DNA of 64,000 bases from Paramacrobiotus metropolitanus (GCF_019649055.1 NW_026570352.1:124001-188000); one strand, 5' to 3'; counted from the first letter of the stretch, positions 10,001 through 22,589 are shown. The notes: generated by a model from the sequence alone, not told the origin. A program made the numbers and translations.

Positions 10001-13000
10001 ACCCTTGACTGCGTCGGCGCATGCGCACCATCTGCGGCCCACGCTGTGTGCTTCAACAAATCAAGAGCATGGATGGGTGCGGGCAAAATGAATCCGTCTG
10101 GAGAAAATCCATCACCGATGATTGCCGTACTAATTAGTCCACACATAAAAAAATTTGGCGTCACTGTTAAACTTCATACGAAATTTTTTAAGAAAGCGGA
10201 TGTAGGCTGGTGCTCTCAAACATTCAGAGCGAGCCACTTAACTACGATTTTGCAGTGTACAGAATCTGTCAAAATTCCCATCATATAGTACTGGTTTTCC
10301 CAGGATTATTGTCCGGTTAGCAACAATTAAAAAATCCACGAATTAATACAAGTAAAATACGATAGAATAAATTTTATCAACGGGATAAAAATAGCGCCTG
10401 TCACAGATAAAAATGGGGGATTTTTCGTTCAGTTAACGACGAGTGACAGGGGAGCCGAATCTGCAATAATTTGCATGCGAAGTGCTCAGAACGAAGAAGA
10501 TGGATGGCTCAGGATCCGATTACATCACAAAAATCAACGGTGATTGAAAAATTAGAGAGACGGGGGAGAAAGAGCTGAGCGGGGGAGAAATGTTTGGAAG
10601 TTTATTTACATTATCGGTTGGCGTTTGATGGGAGAGCGCGGCGGTGTGTCGCGTTGTATAGTGCAGCGCGCCGATTTATTAATAAACAAAAAAGTTCAGC
10701 GCCGAAGAATAAATCAGCGTAATTTTCTTTCGTACACGGCGCGCTCACCCCCCGAGTATTTATTTTATGGGTCGGGAATGGTGTTGGACAGCTGGGCTAA
10801 AAAAAGTCGCCGGGGTTTGTTTGATATGAAATGTCGATGGCGGCTGTGTACACGCAACGAACGCTAATGTCAGCCGCGTGTGCTGATGATGGGTGTGTGG
10901 CAAAAAATGCAAACGAACCCGCGGTGTGGAAGAGTTTTCGCCGGGAAGAATTTTGGGGGTGTGTGAGTGACGTCGCTAATTAGTGGAATGCTGGCGGATG
11001 TAGCGGATGTTCATCCACAAAAATGTGGATTAATTCCAAGTTTATACGATCTATCTCGTAATTTTACTTATTTAAAGTTATTTTGCGTGTGTTGTTCGGT
11101 AGCTGCATCAGCTGATGGATATTTTTTAATTATTTTGCTCTCCCGCAGTCTAGCTATGTTTGGATTCCTGATATGTAAAACACATGTAATAAATCGTTAA
11201 CGTACAACGGTACAAGTGAACCGCTGATAATCTATTAGTTGCGTTTGCTTGCGTTAAATTTTCCCTTGGGTTTTTAATGCTCGCGATAATTTATTTTATA
11301 TTGTCGTTAAATCGTCGATGAAATGTGAATTTTTAAACCACGTTTTTTTAAAAAATTAGTTTACAGTGTAAACTATTATAAAATTATTACGGCCATTATA
11401 AAATTAATTTCAAGTAATTAGAATTTTGAAAATGTTGCTTTGCTGGAAAATTATGGTTGACGTGTGATTATCATAAAACACTGTACTCAGAGGTAGTCTG
11501 TGGTTTCCGGTGACCGGAAATGGTGTATGGAATTGGAAACTTGTTTGCTTTGTGCTGACGAGTCCATTTGCAATGTAATGGAACTGTTCTGTGGAAATGG
11601 TATTTGGTTGCCATATTTGCTTGATCATCTGATGTGATTGTGGTGCATACCTTTGGCAGTTGACGCGTTTCCATTGATTTTCCTCATTCCCGTGAAGCGA
11701 AGTTGCTGAAAATTTCTTGATCTGAATAATCTGACATAACCTATTATATTCGAAGGTTTATTTGTTTTAGTTGCGTGCAGAAGTGAATTTTATGGTGCTT
11801 AGTGTGTGAATATTTGATATAGAGCGGACAGCGCACAATTTGGCCTACTGCTCTTGGCCCGCGAGTCCGTGGAGTGCTGGAGTCAGAAGTTTGACGTGAA
11901 CGTGGAACTGCAGTCGCGCATCCCGTTCCTGTTATACCGCAGTCAGGACGAAGTAGAAGGTGATTGACTTATCACCGTTTCCCTCAATATCGTGCTTTCA
12001 TTTGCTGGTTATATAAAGGTGCATTATCACGATAACAGGGCAGAAGATTGAGGGTCTGTGGTTCCCGGAGCGCAGTCAGTGCGAGGAGATGCACAAACGC
12101 ATCCAGACGACGACGGCGGCCAGTCAGAAGGCCGGCGTGTCCTACGCCGCCATGGTGTCGCAGGGCCCCCCGGGCGCCCCTGAGGCCCCGAAGCCCCTGA
12201 AGGTGGTGAATAAACTGGAGGCTTGTCCGCACTGTGGCAAGACCAACCACACCGCGGATCGCTGCTGGAAGGTGTACGGAAAGCCGGGCAAGGGTCCGGA
12301 GGCCGTTATGGGCGGGAAGAAACCCGTGGGAGGACCGAAACGCGCAGAGGTACGTTGCGTGGGCGCTCGTTGTGGCTGTTAAGGTTGTATGGACTTGTGA
12401 TGCGCTTATAATAAACGCATCAAACGGAATAATCAGTAAACCGAAATAATTTGTTAATTTCCTCTACGGAATTTACTCGTTTTTGTTTTGATATTGTATT
12501 AGTTTATCTGTTATTTATTCACTAAATAATTCTCGGTTTAGTCACTTTTGTGTATGCGTTAATTTGATTATTCTAATTTGATTAGCCGTTATTTGTCATT
12601 TACGTCGAGTTACTGATTTTGATAATGTATTTACTGATAATGTATTTTGATAATGTATTTATTTATTTTGATAATGTACCTATGTATTTTTGATAATGTA
12701 TTTTGATAATGTAATGTAATTTTGATAATGATTTTGATAATGTAACTTGATGATATACTTTATTTTTTTTAATTGTTTTATGTTTGGCTTTTGGTGTAAG
12801 CTGTGTACTGAATTTTAATCTGAGCTGCATTAGATAGCAGAGGCGACGGTTGTACCGTTGCTTATTTAACAAGCGAGTACGTTTGGTATTTTGCTTGGTA
12901 GTTTGTTCTGGTACGCTGTTTGCGGTGAACTGTTGATTTGTTTTTGTTGGCATTATTCAGAGGCTGACACGAGTACGTTCAGCGTGTGAATCACCTACAC

Positions 13001-15365
13001 TCGCGGCCAGTTGGCAGTTTTGCTTTCCCATCATTATTCTGCTCAATTTTCATTTTGAAGTTTGAAGTGGGGCGCTTGCGAGCGGCTAACGGCTGCACTT
13101 AGCTGTACTTCATTTCTCTACTGTGTTTCCTTTTGATTTTTACCTTAGAAATTTATTACTATTCATCATTTTTTCTTCTCTAATTTTAAAATATTTGTAG
13201 TCTATTCGTATTGTCAGATACGTTGAATTTGTCCAAAACAGGAAGTTCAGACAACAGTACAGTGCAGCGGAATGATTTAATTTCAAAAATCCGACTTCTA
13301 ATTCCAAAAAAATATCACAGAAAAATGGCACAGCATTTGAAAATTGATTGTTGATTCGATAATTGTAGGGAGACTTGTTTAATGATAATTATCGAAAATT
13401 TGCTTGGTAAAATATATAATGGAAAATATAATGGAAAATATATTTAATATAGTACGAGTATGTCACGGTTTGGATGTAATTTGGAAAAATGTAATGGAAA
13501 ATGGAAAATATATTTATATGTAATGGAAAATATATTTAATATAGTACGAGTATGTCACGGTTTGGATGTAATTTTATATTTTAATTGCAACCAGAGCAGG
13601 TGGCCCATTGCCGCACTTAATTAATCTTTTGTTGGTTATCCTGCAGTTCAACCGTCAGACTTCGCATCCCGTGGAGTCGGCGCCGCCGTTGAGCGACCCG
13701 GCCGTCTTATCCACCTCCTCCTCATCCTCCTCCTCACAGCGCACCGCCATCCCCGTGGGACCCCTGCACCGGCAGGTGTCGCCGTTGCCGCCGCTAAAAC
13801 TCAACCATCTCCTACCTTCTCCCACGGTCGGTCCGCACGTGCCGCCCCTCTCCGCTCCCATCCACCATTCCTCCTCGTCGCCGCAGATCGATTTCCAAGC
13901 GTCGGATCATCTTAAGCAGTTTCTGCGGCTGAATAAGGCCCCGGTGGTGGCGGAAGTGTCGCCGGTGAAGAATAACGGGGCCCCGCCGGGCGTGTTGGAT
14001 GTGAGTATGAACAGTGTGGGGAGTCAGGGACGGGACTCGTTGGGCGATTCGGAGGATACTCGGTTTGCGCGGATGCTGACGGAGAAGCTGAATAATATCG
14101 ACGGGGGGAAGCTGGTCAATGGGCGCGGTGGCGCGGAGATGGGCGGCGGGAAGCCGTTTGATTTCAGTCGCAGCGCGGTGAAGGAGTCGCTGCTGGTGGC
14201 GCCCGGTGTCTTTGAAGGTAAACAGATATCTGGATTAATATATGTAGATTTTTGTTTTCCATTAATTTATTTGTGAAGAACGGTTCATTAGTAAATTCAC
14301 ACTTCGTAGGAAACAGATTCTTTGTTTTGAATATCTGTTTACTGTTGTTAAAGATTTTTTTAAAAAATACCGTGGATTATTTCGTTGTTTTTTTACAGTT
14401 TATAAAGATTATTAGTCATACCAATTTTTGTTTCATATTTTATCGCCCAGTGCAGTTTTTGTGACGATTTTCTCAGGTTTTTGCGTTTTCATCGGGGTTG
14501 CTCGTTGATTTTCTCTGTTGCTTAAGATGCTTAATTATTTTTTTATTTCGGAGTTCGTAATTACCTCTAGAATGTCGTAGAAGAAGCTGTGGAACCATTA
14601 ATAGTACAGCATTTGAGTGTTTTAATTTTGTGAAATAATTGTAGATATCAAGTCGATAATAATAATTATTTATAAGACGCAACTGCAAGGATATAATTCT
14701 TTTTTATTATTTCTTCATAACTTGATGAACGTTTTCAGTCTACATATTCAGCCAGTTAGAGTATTGCAGTGCTAGCCCGTCTCGAGAAAAATATAACGGC
14801 TTCGATAGCATTTAAAAGTTCTAGAAATTTCCTAATTAATCGGAGCTTCGTTGTGCTCGTACGTTTAGACAACGACATTAAAGCCATTAAACTACGATTG
14901 CCGTTGTCAAAGGGATTACAACCCCGGTCCCTGCAACAAATTGGTAATTACTAATTAGTGCTCTAAATGAAATCTTTATTCAGTTGTGTAATTATGTAAG
15001 TAATCGTCAGCAGTGAGCCAGGAATGCTACATATTACGTGTCATAAATAACTAAATCTTCCTGATGATTTATGTGGAAATTCAGTTGTAGGATCCGGCGC
15101 CGATCTGCGTCCCCCGGATGATTTCGAGCATAACGGCCGGCAGGCGCTGCTGCTGCCGTCGGCGATGGAGGACTTGAAATCCGCTGGCAAACCGGTGGAA
15201 CGCGGTGGCAGTGGCCCGTTGAAGAACGGATTGGTGGGCGTGAATCCGCTGAGTAAGGAGCAGCTGCTGCAGGCCATGGAGTGGCTGCTGCGCAATGATC
15301 GCGACTTCGTGATGAAGATCCATGAGGCCTACGTCCGCAGCCTGATGGATAACCTCAAGTTGTGA
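7100..15365 (+). CDS. DCP1: mRNA-decapping enzyme subunit 1 (DCP1), six exons
   Basis: Exons: 7100-7234, 7464-7504, 11823-11959, 12039-12349, 13647-14217 and 15091-15365. The phases chain correctly and the sum is 1,470 nt (489 residues). The N-terminus is the EVH1-like fold of DCP1, with KNKW followed by DCEGTLLFYRR across the tiny 41-nt exon, then RIPFLLYRS and IEGLWF. The C-terminal 38 residues (LSKEQLLQAMEWLLRNDRDF, then IHEAYVRSL) match the conserved DCP1 trimerisation helix. DCP1 activates the DCP2 decapping enzyme in cytoplasmic P-bodies; that role is family knowledge. Between them lies a long Ser/Pro-rich linker. Unusual: residues 167-180 form a perfect CCHC zinc knuckle (C-x2-C-x4-H-x4-C; bases 12224-12265), which I do not know from DCP1 proteins. 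Intron 2 is 4.3 kb. Confidence 0.9.
8287..8377. repeat. Long near-perfect inverted repeat (hairpin) in DCP1 intron 2
   Basis: Two arms of about 41 bp (8287-8327 and 8337-8377) are reverse complements with a 9-nt loop and essentially one mismatch in the A/T-rich stem base. The loop-proximal part contains AACAGTTCGACTTCGAA and its complement. In the pre-mRNA this would fold into a long double-stranded stem. Confidence 0.9.
12610..12750. repeat. Degenerate short tandem repeat, TTTTGATAATGTA type, in DCP1 intron 4
   Basis: The string TTGATAATGTA recurs about eight times with variable spacers. This is a decayed simple repeat inside the intron between exons 4 and 5. Confidence 0.8.
13427..13575. 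repeat. Direct repeat of about 54 bp in DCP1 intron 4
   Basis: The segment beginning TAATGGAAAATATATTTAAT and ending GGTTTGGATGTAATTT occurs twice (about 13429-13482 and 13521-13575), virtually identical, with GGAAAATATA-type units between the copies. This is a local recent duplication. Confidence 0.85.
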
Positions 15366-17090
15366 TTGGCACGCACAAAACAGAGAAAATGTGGAAGAGT
15401 GTCGTAGGGTTTTAGTTTTTCACTTTTCTGTTCAAACAGAGCGCTTTTAACGTGCAGTGAAGTATGTACATAGTAGGGTAAAATAGGTGTGGCGGTCGTT
15501 TGATCTCTCGTGGTTGTCGGCGCCGATTTCACCGTTTTGTTTATACGAATATGTGTTTAGCATGTAGCGTGTCTTTTCGTGGAATAGATTGGTAAAATTG
15601 TAGTAGAAAATTTCGCGGTTTTAGTTGTGTTTTCTCTCCTTTTTCCGGGCGGATTGTATTTTTTTCTTTGTTTGATTCGATTCTGCGTTCTCCGGGCGGA
15701 TGGCTTGGCTGTTTTGTTTGGGCTTTATGTGACGCGCGCGCGCTGATGAGACTGCCGAATGCCGGGAAGAGTTTTTGTTGTCCTTCTGTTATTTTTTATG
15801 TCTTGAAAATTGGTTGGAAAAAAAATTTGGGGCTGGGCCCTGAGAAAAATTTGTTGGTTGCCGGGTTTTATTCAGCAGAGTTTCTCATGCAAACTTATGC
15901 CGCTTGACGGGCGGTACTACTGCTTTAACGAGCGCACTAATCATATGGAAAGTTACCAGTTGCCTATAGATAATCGATAAATAAACTTTTAGGAAAAATT
16001 CGGGTTATCATTATCAATAGGAAACTTTTTCTATTTTTTATCATAACCACAGTAAGTACTTAACTGAATTGTCGTACGATATTACAAAAATACACAGAAA
16101 AGTCGTATTTGTTTTCGGTAGTTACTAATAATTAGCATTACAGAATAACTAAGATTACTATTAACTGCAAGCGACAAAAATATTGGGCATTTTGAATAAA
16201 TACTGCATGTAAAGTTTTGCACAAAAAATTAATTACATACGGTACAATTGTACACTGTACAGTACCGTGTAAGGGAACTGACCCGGTATACGATACGTCG
16301 ATGCCAAATACGTGAACATTCTGAGAATTTTGGCGAACTCAACTTTTACACAGCTTTTTTGTGTTTTTGCACACTGAATTTATGCAACAGTTTTTGTAAA
16401 GGCTATAATAATATTTTGTCGCCCGATTTGTATATGTACGAAATACACTAACATGCACAGCACGGAAGTTTCTGAGAGTGTATCGTACATCGAAATCGTA
16501 CAATAGCTGGTACCATGAATACATATACCGAATTAATTCCGACCTTATTGTCGTCTTTGTCGTACGAGAAATTTCTATGGGGATGCCGAAAGGTAACAAT
16601 TTTTGCAGGAACATTAAAGAATTCAGATCAGCGTAACATGAAACTGAGTACTCCTAACAATAAATGTATGTGTACAATAATTATTTCCGCTTAGCCACAT
16701 AATGACATCCATCCATTTTATGCAAGTCAGGACTTTGTCAGTTTTGGAGATGTTTAGTGGAAAGCAAGACGGATACGTCCACACACACGCACACTCGAAA
16801 CACCCAACATAAAGCATTCACAGCCAGAAATTCCTGCCGACTAAAGTGTCATGCCGTTAACAGCTTTGCTGAGCGGGTTAAAAATGGATGACACTTTTGG
16901 AAAGTGTATCACATGCTCGAAAAATTCACCGTTGTTGATGTGCGGGATAAGCATTATCGGGTGACGGCTGGTATACTGTATAATTGTCAGTAGATAAAGA
17001 TACCAGACAGTTTCCGGTTAATAGTGCTGAAAAAGTAATTTTTGATTTTTTTAATCGGAAACTCGAATATTTATCTGCTCACCGAGAAAC
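15366..17090. other. DCP1 3' flank and intergenic
   Basis: The first few hundred bases are probably DCP1 3' UTR. The rest is AT-rich without a recognisable gene; open frames are short and lack domains. A palindromic GTAC-rich stretch near 16241-16266 is the only local structure noticed. Confidence 0.4.
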
Positions 17091-17810
17091 ATGCTGTCGC
17101 ACGTGACCTTTGTCATGGCGGTGCTGCTTATGATCGGTAAGGGACGTTACGCGATATGCTTAATTAAGTTACAGTTTCTACATTTATTAGAATTATTGCG
17201 ATGAATAAATTCAATTAATAAATTCTCTGATATATACGATAAATTTGTTTATATGTATTATAAGATATCAAATATTTGACGTGAAGCAGCCATGCCAAAT
17301 GCACGTAACCCGTAAAGAGCGTGGCGTGGTACAGAGCCTAGCGTAACCCATGAATCTGTATTTCTCGCTGAACCTTCATGCAGAAAACGAGTCACCGGGT
17401 TTGTACATACATCGAAGCTGTAATTACATAATTACATACCTTAACCCAAGAGAAGATAAGAGATTTTGATTGTTTTTTTAAAGTTTAAATTGACTATCAA
17501 GTAGTGTACCGGCGCTTGAAATCATTATTGTTTGGTGGCTTTTGCCCATTAAAACGTATATTACAGTACATATAATAATAATATTACTTTAAAGTCGAGA
17601 TACGTATGTTGACAAAATGCGGGTTACAATATGAAGGTTATAATGTCTGCCATTTGCATAGGCTTTCTGATCAGTGAACTGCGCGCGGACGGCTACGGTT
17701 ACGGTTACATGCCAATGGGCGGTTATATGCCAATGGGCGGCTACATGCCAATGGGCGGCATGGGAATGGGCTATCCCATGGGAGGCTTTCGTGGTGGGGA
17801 CTGGGATTGA
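17091..17810 (+). CDS. Small secreted Gly/Met/Tyr-rich peptide (two exons)
   Basis: Model: exon 1 at 17091-17136 and exon 2 at 17662-17810, 64 residues. Exon 1 (MLSHVTFVMAVLLMI plus one base) and the start of exon 2 (FLISELRADG) together make a signal peptide. The donor is GTAAGG, the acceptor TTTGCATAG, phase 1. The mature part is low complexity: YGYGY, then three MPMGGY-type hexapeptides, then GFRGGDWD and stop. The same exon structure, phase and WD C-terminus occur in the peptide gene at 19542-20364, which is why I prefer this model over an unspliced start at 17632. Gly/Tyr-rich small secreted peptides include antimicrobial (nematode NLP/CNC type) and cuticle or egg-shell peptides; no specific assignment is possible. 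Confidence 0.68.
17440..17555 (+). repeat. Inverted-repeat partner, left copy (in intron of the Gly-rich gene)
   Basis: About 115 bp, roughly 90% identical to the reverse complement of 20755-20872, as judged by eye across landmarks such as TAACCCAAGAGAAGATA and GACTATCAAGTAGTGTACCG. It lies inside the intron of the 17091-17810 gene. It could be a small mobile (MITE-like) element or a relic of an inverted duplication. Confidence 0.85.
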
Positions 17811-19459
17811 ACACCCTCAAGCCATCGGCACCCACATCCAATACCGCAATCCATACAGAGCATAATGGAGAATAATATGTATTGAAACAGTGCGTGACCT
17901 TTGACGCTAGTGATTCCGCAGCTTGCCATTGATAGGCTTTTTTATAACTCTGACATATAAATGAACCTGCGAAGATGTTGAATATTCGTCAGAAGCTTGT
18001 ATTGTCAGTACAGTTGTTATGATATCGAATAAATTCAAACGGAAATAAAGCAGGCTCATTAATTGTTAAGCTTTGTTCTGTGAAAAAGTTGTAGTGCTTT
18101 AATATGCGGTGTGAAGGACAACGGCAACATGTACTCAATTTTATACCGCAAATGCGATGATGAGATATACTGAACAGTGCCAACCATCGTGGCTTTAATT
18201 GTTTTAATTATTTTGGCGCAAGGCATATTTTGATACGGGTGCACACTTGGACTAAAAAAAAAGAGTGGAGTGTGGAATAAAAAAAATAATGACATAGTGT
18301 GTTTTTTTTTGAAAATCCGGCACCAAGACTTCTCCAGGACGGCGCCTAATTGTGGTCTTTAAGAAAAAATTCAGTTGCTTTCACCAGAACGGGGGTAACG
18401 GTTCTCCTCGATCAGTTCACTCGGCATTTTGTTGGTCAGCGGAAATTCGTTGACCTTCACTAAATCGAACAAGTTAGGTACAAAAAACCAACAGATTACA
18501 AAGCACTTCACAGAATTTGGAAGACATGGTTTCTGAATAATTTTCTGTGGAGAAAATTACGTTTAAGCGAAACTACTGTAATTTGAGTTGTTCTGGCCGG
18601 CAACAAATCCGAATGCGCAAATCCGCTCACTATATACAGGCAAAGTGATCGGATGTTTGACGAGGTCAAATTACGGTATTGTATACCATCTGTTGCTATT
18701 CGACTCGTTGGTGTTTACTTCTTACGCGAGTAGTATTCATACACGGCTTTCAAAAGTACGCCATATTAGGCAATTTATTACGACAGCTCTGAGACATTGC
18801 CCCCAATAAGTAACGACAATGAAAAAACGAACCGAAACCTTGTACTCGTGTATTTAATCGACAGTAGGGACACTTATAAAACATAACCACGGCCTCACTA
18901 AAGATTCATCAGTTTAAACACTGTATCTGTTTCATCTGGAATACTAAACTGTGAACCACAATACTTTTACCCAAAACCGGATGCCAGTAGTAATATGTAA
19001 TGTACATACACGTAAATAAAAAAATTATAATGTACATACATGTAAAACTGCAGTTACAAATTTGAATGTGGTAAGTATACCTTTACACGAAGACTTAAAA
19101 ACGTAAGTCACAGTTCCAGTTACCGGCATATGTCAAATTATCGCGGACTCACCGGAGTGAACAGCAGGAAAATTACACCCGTTCGACTTTCTAGCAGTTC
19201 GCAGCATAAGCGGTATACTGTAAACTGAAGTTCCTGTTACTGCTTTATTTGTCACTATGCATTGCACTGTCAAGATACGCACGTCACACCGCCAAGTTTG
19301 CATACCGCCATCCAAACCGAAATTCCGCCGGTATATACTGTACACCAAGTGGGAATACTTCAGACTTAACTGAAATTCAGCTGACATATCCATGTGGGAC
19401 ACAACGAATCAGGATGACCAGGACAATTTTCGTTTTCTCAAGACCACCCGGTCAAAGCG
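17811..19459. other. Intergenic between the two Gly-rich peptide genes
   Basis: No gene recognised. A TATAAA at 18875-18880 followed by TCACTA (18895) and TCAGTT (18909) looks like an orphan core promoter, but no splice-consistent reading frame follows it. Confidence 0.4.
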
Positions 19460-19466
19460 TATATAA
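19460..19466 (+). promoter_or_regulatory. TATA box of the second Gly-rich peptide gene
   Basis: TATATAA sits 76-82 bp upstream of the ATG at 19542, leaving room for a short 5' UTR of about 50 nt. Confidence 0.45.
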
Positions 19467-19541
19467 GACCCTGAACGTCGCGGTATGCCTCCCTGTGTAA
19501 ATGTTTTTGCGGGTATACAAGTTGAATTACACGGAAGGAAA

Positions 19542-20364
19542 ATGTTGAAGCTGGAAGAAATACTTGTGTTGGCTGTGTTGATGTTACTAGGTAAGTTGCG
19601 TTATACATGTACAGTGCAGTTCTTCATTATGCCTGCTTTATGCATATAGCGCTGCTCGGTTATAATACTTGTGCTGTATAATACTATAATATAGTACTTG
19701 TCTGTAATTTCATCGCGTATATGTAAAGTTTCGATTGTAATTTTTTTCGTAATTCCATACTCGTAAATAAAACCGTTCTACTTGCGCTGTTATTTTTAAA
19801 TGAAATGGTACCGAAATAAAACGTAAACTTGGTATTAACGTCTATCTGTATCAGTATCATCTATTTTTCTAGGTAAACCGTTGACAGTCCCGTAATATTA
19901 TATTATGTTTTAACGCAAGTGTGCGTGGAGTGTGATGCTACTAAATTTTCTGTTGCACTGCGCAATGTTTCACTGCGCAATGCCGCAACCCTCAAAATTT
20001 TTTATCATGGAATCTGTCTCCAAGCATTCAGTAGTGGCATACCGTAGATCCCGTAAATTCATACCGCGTTGGCTTTTTCATTTGCACAGAATTCTGAGTC
20101 GTTATTAGAGCTGTCGATGGTTGAAGCCCGGCATATTTGTATTATTCAGAAGGATTGTAGGTAATATGTAATTATCCGTCTTGATAAACTGTATTGCGAG
20201 CACAGATTAAGCGTTGTGTCCATTTTGTAGTACGACTGTATCGTTTTGTAGGACTATTCTTCGGGGGAGCCCAGGCCGCACCGGACGGCCGTGATGGGGG
20301 CTGGTATGGAGGTGGTTTTGGCGGCGGTTGGTACGGTCGCGGCGATGGTGGCGGATGGGACTAA
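19542..20364 (+). CDS. Small secreted Gly/Trp/Tyr-rich peptide (two exons)
   Basis: Model: exon 1 at 19542-19590 and exon 2 at 20252-20364, 53 residues. Exon 1 encodes MLKLEEILVLAVLMLL plus one base before GTAAGT. Exon 2 after TTTTGTAG begins LFFGGAQAAPDGRDGG, so the signal peptide spans the phase-1 intron exactly as in the gene at 17091. The mature region is DGGWYGGGFGGGWYGRGD, ending GGGWD and stop. It is Trp/Tyr/Gly-rich where the paralogue is Met/Tyr/Gly-rich, so the architecture is conserved while the repeat sequence has diverged. The composition resembles short Gly/Trp/Tyr antimicrobial peptides of invertebrates, but this is only an analogy. Confidence 0.7.
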
Positions 20365-22559
20365 CTTACAGATAGTCTTTGCCAAGAGCCGGTTTGCAAC
20401 TTAACATCACTGCACTAACAGCAGCTTCAACGTTCCTAACGGCGTACGCTTTATTGTCCCGTACAACATGGTTTAATATAATTATGTTTTATTGGAATAA
20501 ATTGTTTTCTGTGAGTTATAGTTTTTATGACGTTTGTGTAGTTCCTTGGTATTCCCGCGTGATGTTAGATTTCCAGTAGTACTATAATGAATAATAAAAA
20601 GCTGAAAATTCCCACCAAAAGCAATGCGCTGAAATTAGAATAAGAATATATTGAATACTAATCGTAAGTACTGTTCATTTCTTTTGCCTTTATTGGGCAA
20701 AGGCCATCACTATAACAAAAAAATGCCTTCGCGTAATGCTACTTAAAATTGTTACTTTAATAGGCAAAAGCCACCAGACAATAATGATTGCAAGCGGCGG
20801 TACACTACTTGATAGTCAAAATTTAAACATTAAAAAAACAACCAAAATCTCTATCTTCTCTTGGGTTAAAACTTAAAAGGTAACGTGCTTAAAACAGCCG
20901 TAGCATTTCCTTTAACAACGGCGAGACTAAAGCGCTGGTTAAGGAAAGTACGTAGTACAGATAGAACGCACTTCTTTAGTTAAGTCTCGAATTTTTACGG
21001 CAGCCATGAAATGTAACAGTTCAGTCAGAGCGGGGCCAAATTCTCCCAACGTCTCAATAACTAAAGGATAAAGGAAGTGCTTAAAATGGTTCAGATTTAT
21101 ATTACATTGCCTGACCTCATACTGCACCTTATCGAAAGAATAAAAAAGGTAAGCCCGATTTATGAACTGCAGTGAAAGGTTAATCTACGTTTTACTTTTC
21201 GATGTATACACTATTTGGGTCAGTTCATGTATGAAAAACTTCACTGTAATACAATAACTATTAGCACATAAAAATGCAGCTCCACACTTCCACTTAGCGT
21301 GAGACGGACCATACCCAAACTTACCGTAATTATCGATTTAGAAGGTTACAAATATCTCGATCACCTCAAGGCTCCAGTTACGGGATTGGGCTTGTACTGG
21401 AGGGGGGGGGGGGTTGGGGGGTTCAGTTTTTCAGACTAACTTTTATGGCATTTAATTAGGCTGTGAAGTGAGACACAAACTGCAGCACACACCTACGGCA
21501 AACTGGTAGCTATCGGTACAGTAAGTATTTCTTGCGCTCACAAGCCGTACTCTGTACAGATACAGTATGTAAGTAATACGGTATGTGCTTTTACATTATG
21601 TGTTTTTTGAGCGGTTATCATTCGAGCGATAAAAGTACGCTTGGAGAATACGTACGAGCTTTGGACGAAAAAACCAAAAGCGACTCTTGCTTTAAGTGCA
21701 ACTGTCCATCACAATTTTGGCTCTAATTAACCTGTCGTGTAACATTTCCTTGAGTCGAATGCTCCGGAAAGGCCAACTTGTAAGTTAATTATCGTAATTA
21801 TCGACTAACGTTTCGTGTACTGCGAATACACCGAAAACGAGCATGGCAAACCCAGCAACCCGGAACATCCACAAAGCATCTCTATCATTCGATCCGGTTG
21901 CATATGGTCTACTAAGTGATTACGTGCGACAGGAGCTGATTGTACGGTCCGTCTTAATTTTTGTATCATGGGCTGGATATGGTTTGACCGTAATTAACCG
22001 AGTAAGCCGATTACGGACTTTCGACGTTGTTTTATTGATTGGTTTTGGCGTCGATCATCAATTGTACGGTACACACGATATCTGCAGGTGCCGGTATGAT
22101 TTTGCACAGCTCGTCGTGCACATCCATATTTTATCACTGACAGTCAGGATCTAATAGGTGCTAGTCGAAGTCATCGATGTAAAGCAGTGTGTCAGTTAAC
22201 CCTGTTTCGGTTTAAATGACGGCGAAAGATTGGATCAGGAAGTGGTCGTATATTTTACTGGCCATCTCCGATGTGATAAGCGTTTATTCTGTCATGCGTC
22301 CACGTACTGCCACGGCCACTATAAACCTCAACCCAGGGTATCGCCAACCAGGAGCGAAGTATATCTTCCCCAAACGTCGAAAGAAGTTTGCAGGGGTTTA
22401 TTACCGAATTTTTTTCTGGTGCATGGCCAGTGTGGGTAGACGTTCACTGGTGAAACTGATGAAAATATTTTCTAAAAGTACTTGGTAGCCATACTACTGT
22501 ATCAGCAAAACGAAATATATTTCTCATACATAGTTTGAAATTGTATAGTATCTGTACGT
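20365..22559. other. Intergenic; poly-G tract and short frames only
   Basis: No gene I can support. It holds a run of about 13 G at 21401-21413 followed by more G-rich sequence (potential quadruplex). Frames at 21843-22154 and 22216-22488 start with ATG but have no recognisable domain or paralogue. Confidence 0.4.
20755..20876 (-). repeat. Inverted-repeat partner, right copy
   Basis: Reverse complement of the 17440-17555 segment. The two copies flank the second Gly-rich gene and enclose about 3.2 kb. A further partial echo (GCCTTTATTGGGCAAAGGCC) lies at about 20686-20705. Confidence 0.82.
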
Positions 22560-22589
22560 GAAGCTAACTAAAGCATTAATTTTTAAAGC

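Noticed and set aside
17632-17810. Unspliced start of the Gly/Met/Tyr-rich gene at 17632
   Set aside because: The two-exon model matches the intron phase and position of the paralogue at 19542 and gives a better signal peptide; the unspliced ATG remains a minor alternative.
21843-22488. Two ATG-initiated frames of 90-103 codons
   Set aside because: No domain, paralogue, promoter or splice partner; kept only as unassigned intergenic sequence.
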